From Enterococcus_E cecorum_B (GTDB taxonomy: Bacteria > Bacillota > Bacilli > Lactobacillales > Enterococcaceae), in NCBI GenBank assembly GCA_946499615.1, contig CAMMST010000003.1:25194-89193 (forward strand): 64,000 bases of DNA. The letters run 5' to 3'. Both the position numbers and the translations under genes were made by a program. The notes under the pieces are model-generated. The model made no database searches. It was given only the letters and a program-made list of their open reading frames with translations, and had not been told where the DNA came from. Of the stretch, positions 1 through 8,836 are shown one piece after another (position 1 is the first letter of the stretch; every line of letters starts with the position of its first letter).

Positions 1-674
1 TCGATAAAACGATGGCGTAACTCAGATAAGAAAGTTAAAGGGCCGCCTAAAAAAGCAACATTTCCTTTAATTTTTCGGCCACTCGCTAAACCAGCGATTG
101 TTTGATTCACAACTGCTTGGAAAATACTGGCCGCAATATCATTTCTAGAAGCACCTTCATTGATTAAAGGCTGTACATCGGTTTTAGCAAATACCCCACA
201 ACGAGAAGCAATCGGATAAATTTGTTCATAATTTTTTGCTAACTCGTTTAAACCAACGGCATCGGTTTGTAATAGTGCAGCCATTTGGTCGATAAATGCA
301 CCTGTTCCGCCAGCACAACTTCCATTCATTCTTTGTTCTAAACTACCTTCAAAAAAAGTAATCTTTGCATCTTCACCTCCTAATTCAATAGCGACATCGG
401 TTTGTGGAATTTTTTGTTCAATCGCTTCCGTACAGGCAATCACTTCTTGCACAAAAGCTAAGTCCAATATTTCAGCTAATCCCATTCCTGCTGAACCAGT
501 GATTGTTAATTTTGCCGGACCATCATATACCTTTTGTGCCTGCTTTAAGACATCTAATACACAATTTGTCACATCAGCAAAGTGTCTTTGATATTTTTTA
601 AATATGAGTTGCTTATCCTCATTTAAAATGACCACTTTGACTGTCGTTGAGCCAACATCAATTCCTATTCTCAT
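1..674 (-). CDS. 2-hydroxyacyl-CoA dehydratase activase, N-terminal part (cut by window edge)
   Basis: ASKHA-fold ATPase of the BadF/BcrA/HgdC family. Known members use ATP to drive an electron into a 2-hydroxyacyl-CoA dehydratase; in Lactobacillales the domain is often the front of a much longer activase-related protein of unproven substrate. Seen here: phosphate-1 motif GIDVGSTTVKVV at residues 4-15, the segment GSAGMGLAEIL, ELGGEDAKITFF, and the glycine loop SCAGGTGAF near residue 115, whose cysteine is a typical iron-sulfur ligand, then SRCGVFAKTD. Start ATG 674 is preceded by AGGGTGG. About 224 codons are visible and the frame runs open off the left edge. Transcribed away from the TetR gene at 885, a possible regulator. 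The family call is firm; total length and substrate are not visible. Confidence 0.85.
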   Translation of the reverse strand, partial: MRIGIDVGSTTVKVVILNEDKQLIFKKYQRHFADVTNCVLDVLKQAQKVYDGPAKLTITGSAGMGLAEILDLAFVQEVIACTEAIEQKIPQTDVAIELGGEDAKITFFEGSLEQRMNGSCAGGTGAFIDQMAALLQTDAVGLNELAKNYEQIYPIASRCGVFAKTDVQPLINEGASRNDIAASIFQAVVNQTIAGLASGRKIKGNVAFLGGPLTFLSELRHRFI

Positions 675-884
675 GTTTCCACCCTTTTTCTTTTAAACTA
701 TCATCAATAATCATAAATTAGATTTCCAACACCTGTTGAATATTGAGCAAAGTGTTTGATATAATACATAATATATTTTAAAAATTCGTGATTAAAAAAG
801 CAATCGACAATAAAAAAGCATTTGTGAGATAAGCAACAGACAAATATTATTTGTTGAAAAAAATTGAAATTTGGTGAGAATAAA

Positions 885-1490
885 TTGAAAAAAGTAGATT
901 TACGTACGAAAAGAACAAGAAAAATGATTTTAGAGGCTTTTATCAATCTTGTGGAAGAAAAAGGCTATGAACACGTTACAGTTTCAGATATTGCCAACCA
1001 AGCCATGATTAATCGTGCAACCTTTTACGCTCACTTTAAAGACAAACAAGATGTCTATGATTATATTTTTAAAGAAGCGGTCGAGCAATTTATGATGGTT
1101 TTAGCTCCTGTCCAACTTGGCAAGACCAATCAATTACAATTACATACCATTGAACAAATCATCACGCATATTTTTGAGAAAATTCAAGCAAATCGCGTCT
1201 TTTTTAAAACAGTCTTGAATGCGCATGGCAATGAACAATTACGCAAACAAATCAGTCAAATCCTTCGCTCCACTTATGCCAATATTTTTGACCAAGTAGA
1301 AATCAGAGAAAAAGACTTTATCGTCCCAATTGATTTTATTATTGAATATATGAGCGCAACCTTCATGGCAAGTTTACACTGGTGGATTAATCAAGAAATC
1401 AGTTTTTCTCCTAAACAAATGGCGCAATTAATTATTAAACTAGTCGGTAGCAATCATCTGAAAGTATTAGGTATTCAAATTAAAGAATAA
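885..1490 (+). CDS. TetR/AcrR family transcriptional regulator
   Basis: One-component DNA-binding repressor. The N-terminal 50 residues form the TetR helix-turn-helix: KRTRKMILEAFINLVEEKG, then VTVSDIANQAMINRATFYAHF with the usual (T/A)FYxHFxxK ending. The remaining 150 residues are the variable ligand and dimer domain, so the inducer cannot be read. I start at TTG 885 because GGTGAG at 873-878 lies 6 bases upstream; an in-frame TTG at 864 has no ribosome binding site. Divergent from the dehydratase activase, sharing a 210-base AT-rich intergenic region, so it probably represses that gene or itself (inference from arrangement). Ends at a hairpin shared with the convergent helicase gene. Confidence 0.88.
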   Translation: MKKVDLRTKRTRKMILEAFINLVEEKGYEHVTVSDIANQAMINRATFYAHFKDKQDVYDYIFKEAVEQFMMVLAPVQLGKTNQLQLHTIEQIITHIFEKIQANRVFFKTVLNAHGNEQLRKQISQILRSTYANIFDQVEIREKDFIVPIDFIIEYMSATFMASLHWWINQEISFSPKQMAQLIIKLVGSNHLKVLGIQIKE

Positions 1491-1494
1491 AGAA

Positions 1495-1540
1495 ACGCTC
1501 AACAATATGTCTACCATTCATACTGTTGAGCGTCTTTTAA
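1495..1540. terminator. bidirectional Rho-independent terminator
   Basis: Fifteen-base arms at 1495-1509 and 1519-1533 pair with one mismatch around a 9-base loop, followed by CTTTTAA. It sits between the convergent TetR and helicase genes and serves both; the arm overlaps the end of the helicase frame by a few bases. Confidence 0.85.
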
Positions 1541-3867
1541 TACCAAAATTGTTTCAACTGATTTAACATACTAGATAAATCATGCACAACTACACCTTTT
1601 GACCAATGCGAAGGATAAAGCTGCATATAATCCTTACGACTAAAGCGCTGATCGATTAATAGAATCACCCCTCGGTCTTCTTCAGTTCGGATCACCCTGC
1701 CTGCCGCCTGCATCATCTTATTAAATCCAGGTAGTTGATAGATATAATAAAAGCCTTGCTGATTTTTCTCATCAAAATATCTCTTTAATTCCTCTTGTTC
1801 TTTGGAAATTTGTGGCAAGCCAACAGAAACAATGATTGAGCCAATTAATCGGTTCTTTTTTAAATCTATCCCTTCTGAAAACACCCCACCTAATACACAA
1901 AAACCAAGCATGACATGATCATTTTGTGGCTGAAAATTGGCCAAAAATGCTTCTTTCTCCACATCTTTCAAGTCACGACCCTGTAGAAGCACATCCGCAT
2001 CAGGATACAACTGCATATAGCGCTGATAGACTTCTTCCATATATGAAAAAGAAGGGAAAAAACAAAAATAATTACCCGCTTTGATTTCCGTCGCTTTGTG
2101 AATCAATTCGCACAAAGGATCTAAAACTTGACTTCGATATTTGTAAGTCATTGGCAAATAATCAGCAACCAATACTTGAAATTGATGCTGATCAAAGGGA
2201 CTAGATTGTCTAAACGATAAATCTTCTGTATGTCCTACTAATAAATTTTGATAGTAAGAAACTGGTGATAATGTTGCTGAGAACAATACACTACCCTTGC
2301 CAAAATCCAACTTTTCCTTAATTAAGTGTGCTGGATCTAAACAAAAAATTTTCAATCGTAATTCATTATCTATTCGTTCCACCAAAAATGAAAAGTGTTC
2401 ATCATAAAATTCCGAGATTTTTAAAAAACTCATCAGATCAAAGTAAAGATTTTGCACCCAAGTAGGGATATCTTCTTTTAACTCAAATAAAAAATCACGA
2501 AAATATTCACTCCATCGATAACCCAGGTCGATTAATTTATCCGGCAGTTCTTTTTGAAATATATAGTTTTGGTTTTTTAAAAGTCTTTTTGTATCATCGC
2601 TATATTCTATAAATTGTTGAAGAATTTTATGGTGTTTGCGCTTTTGCTTCGGTAAAAACTTCTTAAAGTCTTTGATTGTTTGTAAACTTAATGATTTTGA
2701 ATACATCTCCCTTGCCCTTGAAATGAGATTATGTACCTCATCAACAAGAAAATAGCTATCACTTTCTTGCATTTCAAAAAAGCGTTTTAAGTAGACTTGT
2801 GGATCAAATAAATAATTATAATCACACACAATAACATCTGAATATAAGCTTAAATCAAGACTTAGTTCAAAAGGACAACATTCATATTTTTTGGCAACTT
2901 TAATCATTTGCTCACGAGAATAGAAATGACCCTTATTTAATAAATCCCAAATCGCTAATTTTTGTTTTTGGTAATAATTTTTGGCAAACGGACAATAATC
3001 CGGATTACATTTACACTCATTCATGAAACAAATTTTTTCTTTAGCTGAAATCTCAATGGTCTTAAGTTCACTCTGTTGGTCATCAAATAATTTCATCGTA
3101 TCTAACGCGACTTGTCTTGTAATCGTTTTGGCAGTTAAATAAAAAATGCGTCCTTGATTGTATTCACCCATGGCTTTTAATGCGGGAAATAAAGTTGACA
3201 GAGTCTTTCCGGTCCCCGTGGGTGCTTCCATAAACAAACATTTTTCTTGGGATAATGTTCGATAGACTGCAATAGATAATTCGCGCTGTCCTTTACGATA
3301 ATTGTCATAGGGAAATTTTAATGCTTGTAAATTTTTTTGCCTATTTTGCCGATATTTATCTAAGAATATGAGCCATTTTTCATATTCTTTCATCGTCTCT
3401 TGAAAGTAGTCATTTAATTCGTCAAAACTACATTTATTTTGATATTCACTGATTTTTTCATCTTGTGTACAAAAATAACGAACCATCACTACAACTTCTT
3501 CTAACTGTTCTTGCATGGCATAAATGTAGGCATAGATTTTTGCCTGTGCCATAAATAACTGGAGAGTCGCATCTTCTAATTGCTCAAAAGCGAGTTCACC
3601 TGTCTTGATTTCATCGATAATGATTTGATTTTCCTTTTGCCATATCCCATCACAGCGACCTTCTAGCTGAATATCGAATTGTTCCCCTTGATAAACAGTT
3701 TTCAAGGTAACTTCCGATTGATAATTATCATCCATTGATTGCTGCAGTTTACGATGAATCTTACTTCCTTCAAGCGCAGTATGATTACTTTGTTTTCTAT
3801 TATCAATACTTTCTTCATTATGAACAAAAGCCACTAACTCTCTGACTGAAATTCTTTTACTTTGCAT
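1537..3867 (-). CDS. DinG/XPD-like superfamily 2 DNA helicase with N-terminal PD-(D/E)XK-like nuclease domain
   Basis: ATP-dependent 5'-3' DNA helicase type, presumably in repair or replication-block processing. Residues about 40-150 look like a RecB/Cas4-type nuclease fold (EGRCDGIW, IIIDEIKTGE, then QAKIYAYIYA). The helicase core has Walker A MEAPTGTGKT near residue 212, a DEVH box (LVDEVHNL) near residue 374, and a cysteine cluster between them (CFMNECKCNPDYC and later ECCPF) matching the iron-sulfur domain of XPD/DinG/Rad3. The C-terminal core holds LLQGRDLK, VLGGVFSEGIDLK and QAAGRVIRTEED. 776 residues; ATG 3867 is preceded by AGGGATAGG. It stands alone between two terminators. Helicase activity is a firm family call; nuclease activity is inferred from motif order only. 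Confidence 0.87.
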   Translation of the reverse strand: MQSKRISVRELVAFVHNEESIDNRKQSNHTALEGSKIHRKLQQSMDDNYQSEVTLKTVYQGEQFDIQLEGRCDGIWQKENQIIIDEIKTGELAFEQLEDATLQLFMAQAKIYAYIYAMQEQLEEVVVMVRYFCTQDEKISEYQNKCSFDELNDYFQETMKEYEKWLIFLDKYRQNRQKNLQALKFPYDNYRKGQRELSIAVYRTLSQEKCLFMEAPTGTGKTLSTLFPALKAMGEYNQGRIFYLTAKTITRQVALDTMKLFDDQQSELKTIEISAKEKICFMNECKCNPDYCPFAKNYYQKQKLAIWDLLNKGHFYSREQMIKVAKKYECCPFELSLDLSLYSDVIVCDYNYLFDPQVYLKRFFEMQESDSYFLVDEVHNLISRAREMYSKSLSLQTIKDFKKFLPKQKRKHHKILQQFIEYSDDTKRLLKNQNYIFQKELPDKLIDLGYRWSEYFRDFLFELKEDIPTWVQNLYFDLMSFLKISEFYDEHFSFLVERIDNELRLKIFCLDPAHLIKEKLDFGKGSVLFSATLSPVSYYQNLLVGHTEDLSFRQSSPFDQHQFQVLVADYLPMTYKYRSQVLDPLCELIHKATEIKAGNYFCFFPSFSYMEEVYQRYMQLYPDADVLLQGRDLKDVEKEAFLANFQPQNDHVMLGFCVLGGVFSEGIDLKKNRLIGSIIVSVGLPQISKEQEELKRYFDEKNQQGFYYIYQLPGFNKMMQAAGRVIRTEEDRGVILLIDQRFSRKDYMQLYPSHWSKGVVVHDLSSMLNQLKQFWY

Positions 3868-3894
3868 CCTATCCCTACTTTCAACTTCAGTCTA

Positions 3895-3932
3895 GCAAAA
3901 AATGAGCAAACATGCTAGACAGTCTGCTCATT
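3895..3932 (-). terminator. Rho-independent terminator of the lipoprotein gene
   Basis: Arms aatgagca (3901-3908) and tgctcatt (3925-3932) pair, with a run of six T on the minus strand directly after. It begins at the stop codon of the lipoprotein gene. Confidence 0.75.
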
Positions 3933-4447
3933 TATCGATATATTTGATACTCTACATAATTCTCATCAATTAACGTATTTTCAGTCACATAATCAAACCG
4001 AATACTATAATCACTCGAATGAATATAAACATGGTTCCCGTCATCAGTGATTTTACAATTTTTTATGGAACGCTGATAAACTGAGTAAGGTTCCTGTTCA
4101 AATTGCTGATTAGGAAATGTTTTTTGAAAATCCACTTCTATTTTTTGACGATAATTCCGCATTTCTTGTAACATCGTATCTTCTTCTGAACTTTGAATTT
4201 CAGGAATATATTGTTTAACGATATGCAAGACACCTTTTTTATAATCAAATACTCCTTGACTTTGCGGAAAACCTTGATTATCAATTTGCATAATCATAAA
4301 ATCATTTGTCAGATTATCTTGCTTGTTGATTTGACTGGTAGTTGCTTTAACCGGACTAATTTTTTGTTCTTTTTCTTTACATCCACCCAAAAGCAATGGC
4401 AATACAAATACGAAAACAATTAAAAAATAATTTCTTTTCATTCCCAT
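3932..4447 (-). CDS. putative lipoprotein, function unknown
   Basis: 171 residues with a short signal peptide and a lipobox LLLGGC about 23 residues in, so it should be diacylglyceryl-anchored on the outer face of the membrane. The mature part is charged, with no recognised domain; it has the look of the many small secreted proteins of Lactobacillales. I chose ATG 4447 because AAGG lies six bases upstream; a TTG at 4453 and an ATG at 4441 are also in frame. A single-gene unit with its own terminator. Function not assignable from sequence. Confidence 0.75.
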   Translation of the reverse strand: MGMKRNYFLIVFVFVLPLLLGGCKEKEQKISPVKATTSQINKQDNLTNDFMIMQIDNQGFPQSQGVFDYKKGVLHIVKQYIPEIQSSEEDTMLQEMRNYRQKIEVDFQKTFPNQQFEQEPYSVYQRSIKNCKITDDGNHVYIHSSDYSIRFDYVTENTLIDENYVEYQIYR

Positions 4448-4579
4448 CACCAACCTTACTAATCATTATAGCAAAATATTGTATCAAATATTTTTTTATA
4501 GAATATTTTTAACTTACTATAAACAAATTATTATTTTGTTTTCAGATAATTATAAAATTCTAAATCCCTTTCACTTTCA

Positions 4580-4608
4580 TTGTTTCTACTCACGATTTAA
4601 GCTATACT
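4580..4608 (+). promoter_or_regulatory. sigma-70 type promoter for the MBL/phosphatase/uppP genes
   Basis: TTGTTT at 4580-4585, 17-base spacer, TATACT at 4603-4608, ending 31 bases before the start codon at 4640. Confidence 0.65.
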
Positions 4609-4639
4609 ATATTTGAATTGTTGCAAAGGAGGAATTAGA

Positions 4640-5266
4640 ATGCATATCAAAGGACTAGCTACTGGCCCAATTCAAGAAAATTGTTATCTTGTATATAACG
4701 ATGATACACTTTTAATTATTGATCCGGGTGAAGATGCGCCCAAGATTATTCAATTAATTGCACAACTTCAAATGAAACCAACCGCAATCTTATTAACACA
4801 TACTCATTATGATCATATCGGTGCCGTTGATACGCTACGTGATTATTATCAGATTCCAGTGTATGTACATCCGCTAGAAAACGCTTGGTTATCTGATCCG
4901 GTAATGAATCTTTCAGGAAATCATCCAGAATTTGGGCAAATTACTGCTAGAGCGGCGGATTACTTATTTGAAATGAGAGACTATCAATTAGGAAGTATCC
5001 ATTTCAAAGTGGTCCCAACCCCAGGACATTCTTATGGTTCTGTTAGCTTTATTTTTGACACTTTTGTTGTATCTGGTGACGCTTTATTTAATGGTAGTAT
5101 TGGACGTACCGATTTACCAACTGGCGATTTTGAACAATTGTTACATAGCATAAAAACACAATTACTCATTTTGCCTGATGATTTTGCTGTATACCCAGGA
5201 CATGGACTACCTACAACAATCATTCACGAAAAACAAACTAATCCATTTTTACAAGGATTCAGATAG
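4640..5266 (+). CDS. MBL-fold metallohydrolase (glyoxalase II-like, YqgX type)
   Basis: Cytoplasmic zinc hydrolase of the beta-lactamase fold, 208 residues. The metal motif THTHYDHIG is intact, followed by GHSYGSVSF, SGDALFNGSIGRTD and a final YPGHGLPT, the spacing expected for hydroxyacylglutathione hydrolase-like proteins. Start ATG 4640 follows AAAGGAGG at 4625-4632; the longer frame from 4613 contains the ribosome binding site and is rejected. First gene of a short tandem run with the phosphatase (13-base gap) and uppP. In Firmicutes lacking glutathione the true substrate of this group is generally unknown, so I give only the hydrolase class. Confidence 0.87.
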   Translation: MHIKGLATGPIQENCYLVYNDDTLLIIDPGEDAPKIIQLIAQLQMKPTAILLTHTHYDHIGAVDTLRDYYQIPVYVHPLENAWLSDPVMNLSGNHPEFGQITARAADYLFEMRDYQLGSIHFKVVPTPGHSYGSVSFIFDTFVVSGDALFNGSIGRTDLPTGDFEQLLHSIKTQLLILPDDFAVYPGHGLPTTIIHEKQTNPFLQGFR

Positions 5267-5278
5267 GAGGAAAAACAA

Positions 5279-5983
5279 ATGGCTAAAACTCAACTTTATA
5301 TCGTTCGTCATGGAAAAACAATGTTCAATACTTTACAACGCGTTCAAGGATGGTGCGATACCCCACTTACCGACGTTGGTGTGAAAGGAATAGAAGGTAC
5401 AGGAATTGGCATTCAAGATATTGATTTTGTGGAAGCTGTATCAAGTGATAGTGGTCGTGCGATTCAAACAATGCGAATCTTACTTTCAAAGCATAAAAAC
5501 GGCGCGCAAATCCCTTACCATACAGACCCTAGAATTCGTGAATGGAATTTCGGCTCACTAGAAGGTGGATACGATGCTGAAATGTGGGGTGTTTTACCTC
5601 GTGTTTTAAATTATCGGACCTATGATGAATTAATCGCAAATCAAGTCAGCTACAAAGAAATTTGTGAAGCCATTTATGAAGCAGATACTGCAAATTGGGC
5701 TGAGACATATGATGAACTAAAAAACCGTGTCTTAACAGGTTTCGAAGATATCGCTTATCGTGTTGAAAAACAAGGCGGTGGTAAAGCTCTAATCGTCTCT
5801 CATGGCTTAACTATTGCCTTTTTAATGCATTTGGTCGATGAATCAAATGGTTTAAGAATTGATATTGACAATGGCTCAATTTCTATTTTAAACTATGAAA
5901 ATGGACAGTTTAGTATCGAAACAATTGGTGATAAATCTTTTAAAGAAAATGGTTTAGCTAAACTTTCCGAAAAAACGGAATAG
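5279..5983 (+). CDS. histidine phosphatase family protein (phosphoglycerate mutase-like)
   Basis: 234 residues. The catalytic RHG motif is seen in YIVRHGKTMFNTLQRVQGW near residue 8, the second arginine and phosphate pocket in SSDSGRAIQTM, the acid in REWNFGSLEGG, and the C-terminal catalytic histidine in LIVSHGLTIAFL. All four elements of the branch are present, so it is likely an active phosphatase, possibly of broad specificity. Start ATG 5279 has AGGAGG just upstream. Lies between the MBL hydrolase and uppP on the same strand, with 13-base gaps on each side, suggesting one transcript. Substrate cannot be read from the sequence. Confidence 0.88.
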   Translation: MAKTQLYIVRHGKTMFNTLQRVQGWCDTPLTDVGVKGIEGTGIGIQDIDFVEAVSSDSGRAIQTMRILLSKHKNGAQIPYHTDPRIREWNFGSLEGGYDAEMWGVLPRVLNYRTYDELIANQVSYKEICEAIYEADTANWAETYDELKNRVLTGFEDIAYRVEKQGGGKALIVSHGLTIAFLMHLVDESNGLRIDIDNGSISILNYENGQFSIETIGDKSFKENGLAKLSEKTE

Positions 5984-5996
5984 AGAGGATTTTTAG

Positions 5997-6824
5997 ATGT
6001 TCTTTGCAAATTTTATAAAAGCAATCATCCTTGGTATCGTAGAAGGAATCACAGAATGGCTTCCTATTAGTAGTACCGGACACTTAATTCTTGTTGATAA
6101 CATTTTAAAAATGCAAATCAGCAAAGAATTTACTTCGATGTTTAATGTCGTCATTCAATTAGGGGCAATTATGGCAGTTGTTTATTTATACTTCAATAAA
6201 TTAAACCCCTTTGACTCACAAAAAAGTAAACTTGAACAAAAGCAAACTTGGGATTTATGGTTGAAAGTAGTTGTTGCTTGTTTTCCTTCAGCAATTATTG
6301 GTCTCTTATTTGACGATTGGTTAGATGCCCATCTTTATAAACCATTCCCAGTGGCTCTGATGTTGATTATTTATGGTATTGGATTTATTTGGGTTGAAAA
6401 TCGTAATCGCAATATCAAACCTAAATGTACTGATTTAAATCGTTTCACCTACAAAGCAGCGATTATGATTGGTGTCTTCCAAGTTTTAGCATTAATTCCA
6501 GGAACTTCTCGCTCAGGTGCAACTATTCTAGGTGGAATCCTTATTGGCGCTTCAAGATATGTGGCCGCTGAATTTTCTTTCTTCTTAGGAATTCCAACAA
6601 TGTTTGGTGCAAGTGGACTTAAGATTTTTAAATTTATCAAAAACGGTAACTTCTTTGACTTACAATCCACTTTCATTTTATTAACAGGTATGGTTGTATC
6701 CTTCATCGTTTCTGTTTTAGTCATTAAGTTCTTAATGGATTATATTAAGAAACACGATTTTTCAGTTTTCGGATGGTACCGTATCATCTTAGGAAGCATA
6801 ATTATTTTAACTATGATTTTTTAA
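5997..6824 (+). CDS. uppP: undecaprenyl-diphosphatase UppP (BacA)
   Basis: Integral membrane enzyme that dephosphorylates undecaprenyl pyrophosphate to recycle the lipid carrier of cell-wall synthesis; overproduction of the family gives bacitracin tolerance. 275 residues, the normal family length, with about eight hydrophobic segments. The two signature motifs are clear: EGITEWLPISSTGHLIL at residues 16-32 (catalytic glutamate and serine-rich loop) and PGTSRSGATI near residue 170. ATG 5997 is preceded by AGAGAGG. Last gene of the run beginning at 4640, closed by a strong hairpin at 6835. Confidence 0.95.
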   Translation: MFFANFIKAIILGIVEGITEWLPISSTGHLILVDNILKMQISKEFTSMFNVVIQLGAIMAVVYLYFNKLNPFDSQKSKLEQKQTWDLWLKVVVACFPSAIIGLLFDDWLDAHLYKPFPVALMLIIYGIGFIWVENRNRNIKPKCTDLNRFTYKAAIMIGVFQVLALIPGTSRSGATILGGILIGASRYVAAEFSFFLGIPTMFGASGLKIFKFIKNGNFFDLQSTFILLTGMVVSFIVSVLVIKFLMDYIKKHDFSVFGWYRIILGSIIILTMIF

Positions 6825-6834
6825 AGATACATTA

Positions 6835-6870
6835 AAAAAGTAGCTTATCGCATTGGATAAGCTACTTTTT
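6835..6870. terminator. strong bidirectional terminator
   Basis: Perfect 15-base arms at 6835-6849 and 6856-6870 around a 6-base loop, with A runs on one side and T runs on the other. Serves uppP (+) and the convergent DUF47 gene (-). Confidence 0.93.
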
Positions 6871-6880
6871 ATATAAGTTA

Positions 6881-7504
6881 CTAAGTATTTTTAATGATTA
6901 AATTACCAATTAAGTCTACTGCATTTTCAGTACTATTTGAGATCCATTCATAACGCTCATAAATCTCTTTCCATTTGATAATTTCTAATAAATCATTATC
7001 TCCAGAGAATAATTCTTTTTTCAAACGACTGAATAATCGATCTGCTTCAGATTCAGTATTTCTCACAACTTTTAATAAATCACGTAAATTTTTGGAATTT
7101 TTAAATTTAGGGAATTCGCGCATTGCATCTAATACACCCTTTGTTGCCTTTACAACCAAGTTAGCAAATAAATCTGTATCCGCACGCAATTCTTTAATAG
7201 ATAGATTTTCAAACATATATGTAATGCCATTAATTCCATCTAAAATATCATCAAGTGATTCAGCTAGCAGCATGATGTCTTCGCGATCAATCGGTGTAAT
7301 AAAGGCATCATATAATTCATTAGTTAATTCTAAAATTAATCTGTCATTTTCTTTTTCTAAGTGATGGATTAATTCTGATTCAGTTTCTAAATGGTCTAGA
7401 GAATAATTTTGCATTATTTTTTCTAGAACTTCTGCTGACTTATAGCCATTCTCTGCAATATTCTCTAATGTCTTAAAATAATCATACTTTTTTCTTCTTG
7501 CCAT
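6881..7504 (-). CDS. DUF47/PhoU-like phosphate transport regulator (Pit accessory)
   Basis: 207 residues, all-helical, of the DUF47 (YkaA/PhoU-related) family usually encoded with Pit phosphate permeases and thought to tune them. Visible family segments: TPIDREDIMLLAESLDDILDGI around residues 65-90 and ESEADRLFSRLKKELF near 150, the acidic helices that in PhoU-like proteins bind metal clusters. Directly downstream of the Pit gene (12-base gap, same strand), so co-transcribed. ATG 7504 has aaGGAG upstream. Family call firm; the regulatory role is from family knowledge. Confidence 0.88.
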   Translation of the reverse strand: MARRKKYDYFKTLENIAENGYKSAEVLEKIMQNYSLDHLETESELIHHLEKENDRLILELTNELYDAFITPIDREDIMLLAESLDDILDGINGITYMFENLSIKELRADTDLFANLVVKATKGVLDAMREFPKFKNSKNLRDLLKVVRNTESEADRLFSRLKKELFSGDNDLLEIIKWKEIYERYEWISNSTENAVDLIGNLIIKNT

Positions 7505-7516
7505 AATAAATTCTCC

Positions 7517-8548
7517 TTAAAAAATAGCTACAAAAAACTTAGCCATTACATAGGCAATAACCCCACAACCAGGAAATGTCATCACCCAAGCAAAAATCAT
7601 TTCTTTTACAATGCGCCAATCGACACTACTTAAGCGTTTTGAGGCACCAACCCCCATGATGGCTGTTGTTTTCGTATGGGTTGTTGAAACTGGAATACCA
7701 AATACAGAAGCTAAGAATAAGCATATCGCCGCACTTAAATCTGCTGAAAAACCTTGGTAAGTTTCTAACTTAACCATATCCATACCTACTGACTTAATAA
7801 TCTTCATTCCACCAACACTGGTTCCTAATCCCATGGTAATTGAACAAAGCGCCATCACCCAAAGCGGAATAGTAAAGCCATTGCCAGTTTTGTCTACTAA
7901 CCCATTATAAAATAATCCTAACATGAATACGCCCATAAATTTTTGACCATCTTGCGCACCATGTAAAAAGGCATTAGCAGCAGCCGAAATAGCTTGACCA
8001 ATTGTAAAGAATTTATTCGCTTTTCTTCGAGGAATATTTTGGAATATTAATACTAATAATTTAGTTAATAAGTAACCTCCAAAAAATCCCATAATTGTTG
8101 AAACGACTAGACCGATAATAACTTTAATCCATTCATCAACATTAACTGCGTTTAGTCCACCTAAGGCCATCGCTGCTCCAGTTAGACCGGCAATTAACGC
8201 ATGCGATTCACTTGTTGGAATACCAAAATACCAAGCTGCTACCGCCCATACAACAATTGCAAACAATGAAGCGGCTAAGGCGACTTGTGCAGCCTGTATC
8301 CCTTGTGCATCAAAACTCACAATATTACTGATAGTTTCGGCAACTTGAGCATTAAAATATGTCATTACTAAGGCACCCGCAAAATTCATCACTACAGCCA
8401 TCCAAATTGCAAAATTAGGAGCTAAAACTCTTGTAGATACCGCAGTAGCAATCGCGTTTGGTGCATCTGTCCAACCGTTAACAAAAATCACCCCTAATAC
8501 AAGGGCAACGGTTACAAATAGTGCAATACTCAAATAATTCACCACCAT
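7517..8548 (-). CDS. pit: inorganic phosphate transporter, Pit family
   Basis: Cation-coupled low-affinity phosphate permease, 343 residues with about ten membrane segments. The duplicated Pit signature is visible in the N-terminal half (NGWTDAPNAIATAVSTRVL) and the C-terminal half (GIPVSTTHTKTTAIMGVG), and the middle holds AANAFLHGAQDGQKFMG. I begin at ATG 8548, which has GTGGAG eight bases upstream; an upstream in-frame start at 8623 lacks a ribosome binding site and would add an atypical hydrophilic tail. First gene of a two-gene operon with DUF47, divergent from rpsT. Confidence 0.92.
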   Translation of the reverse strand: MVVNYLSIALFVTVALVLGVIFVNGWTDAPNAIATAVSTRVLAPNFAIWMAVVMNFAGALVMTYFNAQVAETISNIVSFDAQGIQAAQVALAASLFAIVVWAVAAWYFGIPTSESHALIAGLTGAAMALGGLNAVNVDEWIKVIIGLVVSTIMGFFGGYLLTKLLVLIFQNIPRRKANKFFTIGQAISAAANAFLHGAQDGQKFMGVFMLGLFYNGLVDKTGNGFTIPLWVMALCSITMGLGTSVGGMKIIKSVGMDMVKLETYQGFSADLSAAICLFLASVFGIPVSTTHTKTTAIMGVGASKRLSSVDWRIVKEMIFAWVMTFPGCGVIAYVMAKFFVAIF

Positions 8549-8750
8549 AAATTTACTCCACTTGTTATGATAGCATAAAAAAGGAAAGATGTGTATATTT
8601 GACCTTAAGAAAGTTTTAAACAATTATCTAAAAAGTTTCTCATTTAAATAAAATATCGTAACTATTGTTGCAAATATCTATCTATTTTAATTATTCCTTC
8701 ATCAAAAACAAAAAAATTTGTGTTAAGTAAAAATTCTTTACAACTTATTG

Positions 8751-8779
8751 TTGCAAAGCGTGCCGCCATTAGGTATAAT
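8751..8779 (+). promoter_or_regulatory. rpsT promoter
   Basis: TTGCAA at 8751-8756, 17-base spacer, perfect TATAAT at 8774-8779; about 55 bases upstream of the rpsT start codon. Confidence 0.8.
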
Positions 8780-8792
8780 GACAATTGTTGAT

Positions 8793-8811
8793 TTATACGA
8801 AATTCGTATAA
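8793..8811 (+). promoter_or_regulatory. inverted repeat in the rpsT 5' leader
   Basis: TTATACGAAATTCGTATAA is a perfect palindrome around one central base. It lies just after the likely transcription start and 14 bases before the ribosome binding site. It could be an RNA hairpin used for translational feedback by S20 or a DNA operator; which one cannot be told from sequence. Confidence 0.5.
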
Positions 8812-8836
8812 GAACTAATTATCGGAGGTGAAATAA

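Noticed and set aside
6975..7364. 129-codon plus-strand frame opposite the DUF47 gene
   Set aside because: Serine/asparagine-rich mirror of a coding gene without start signals.
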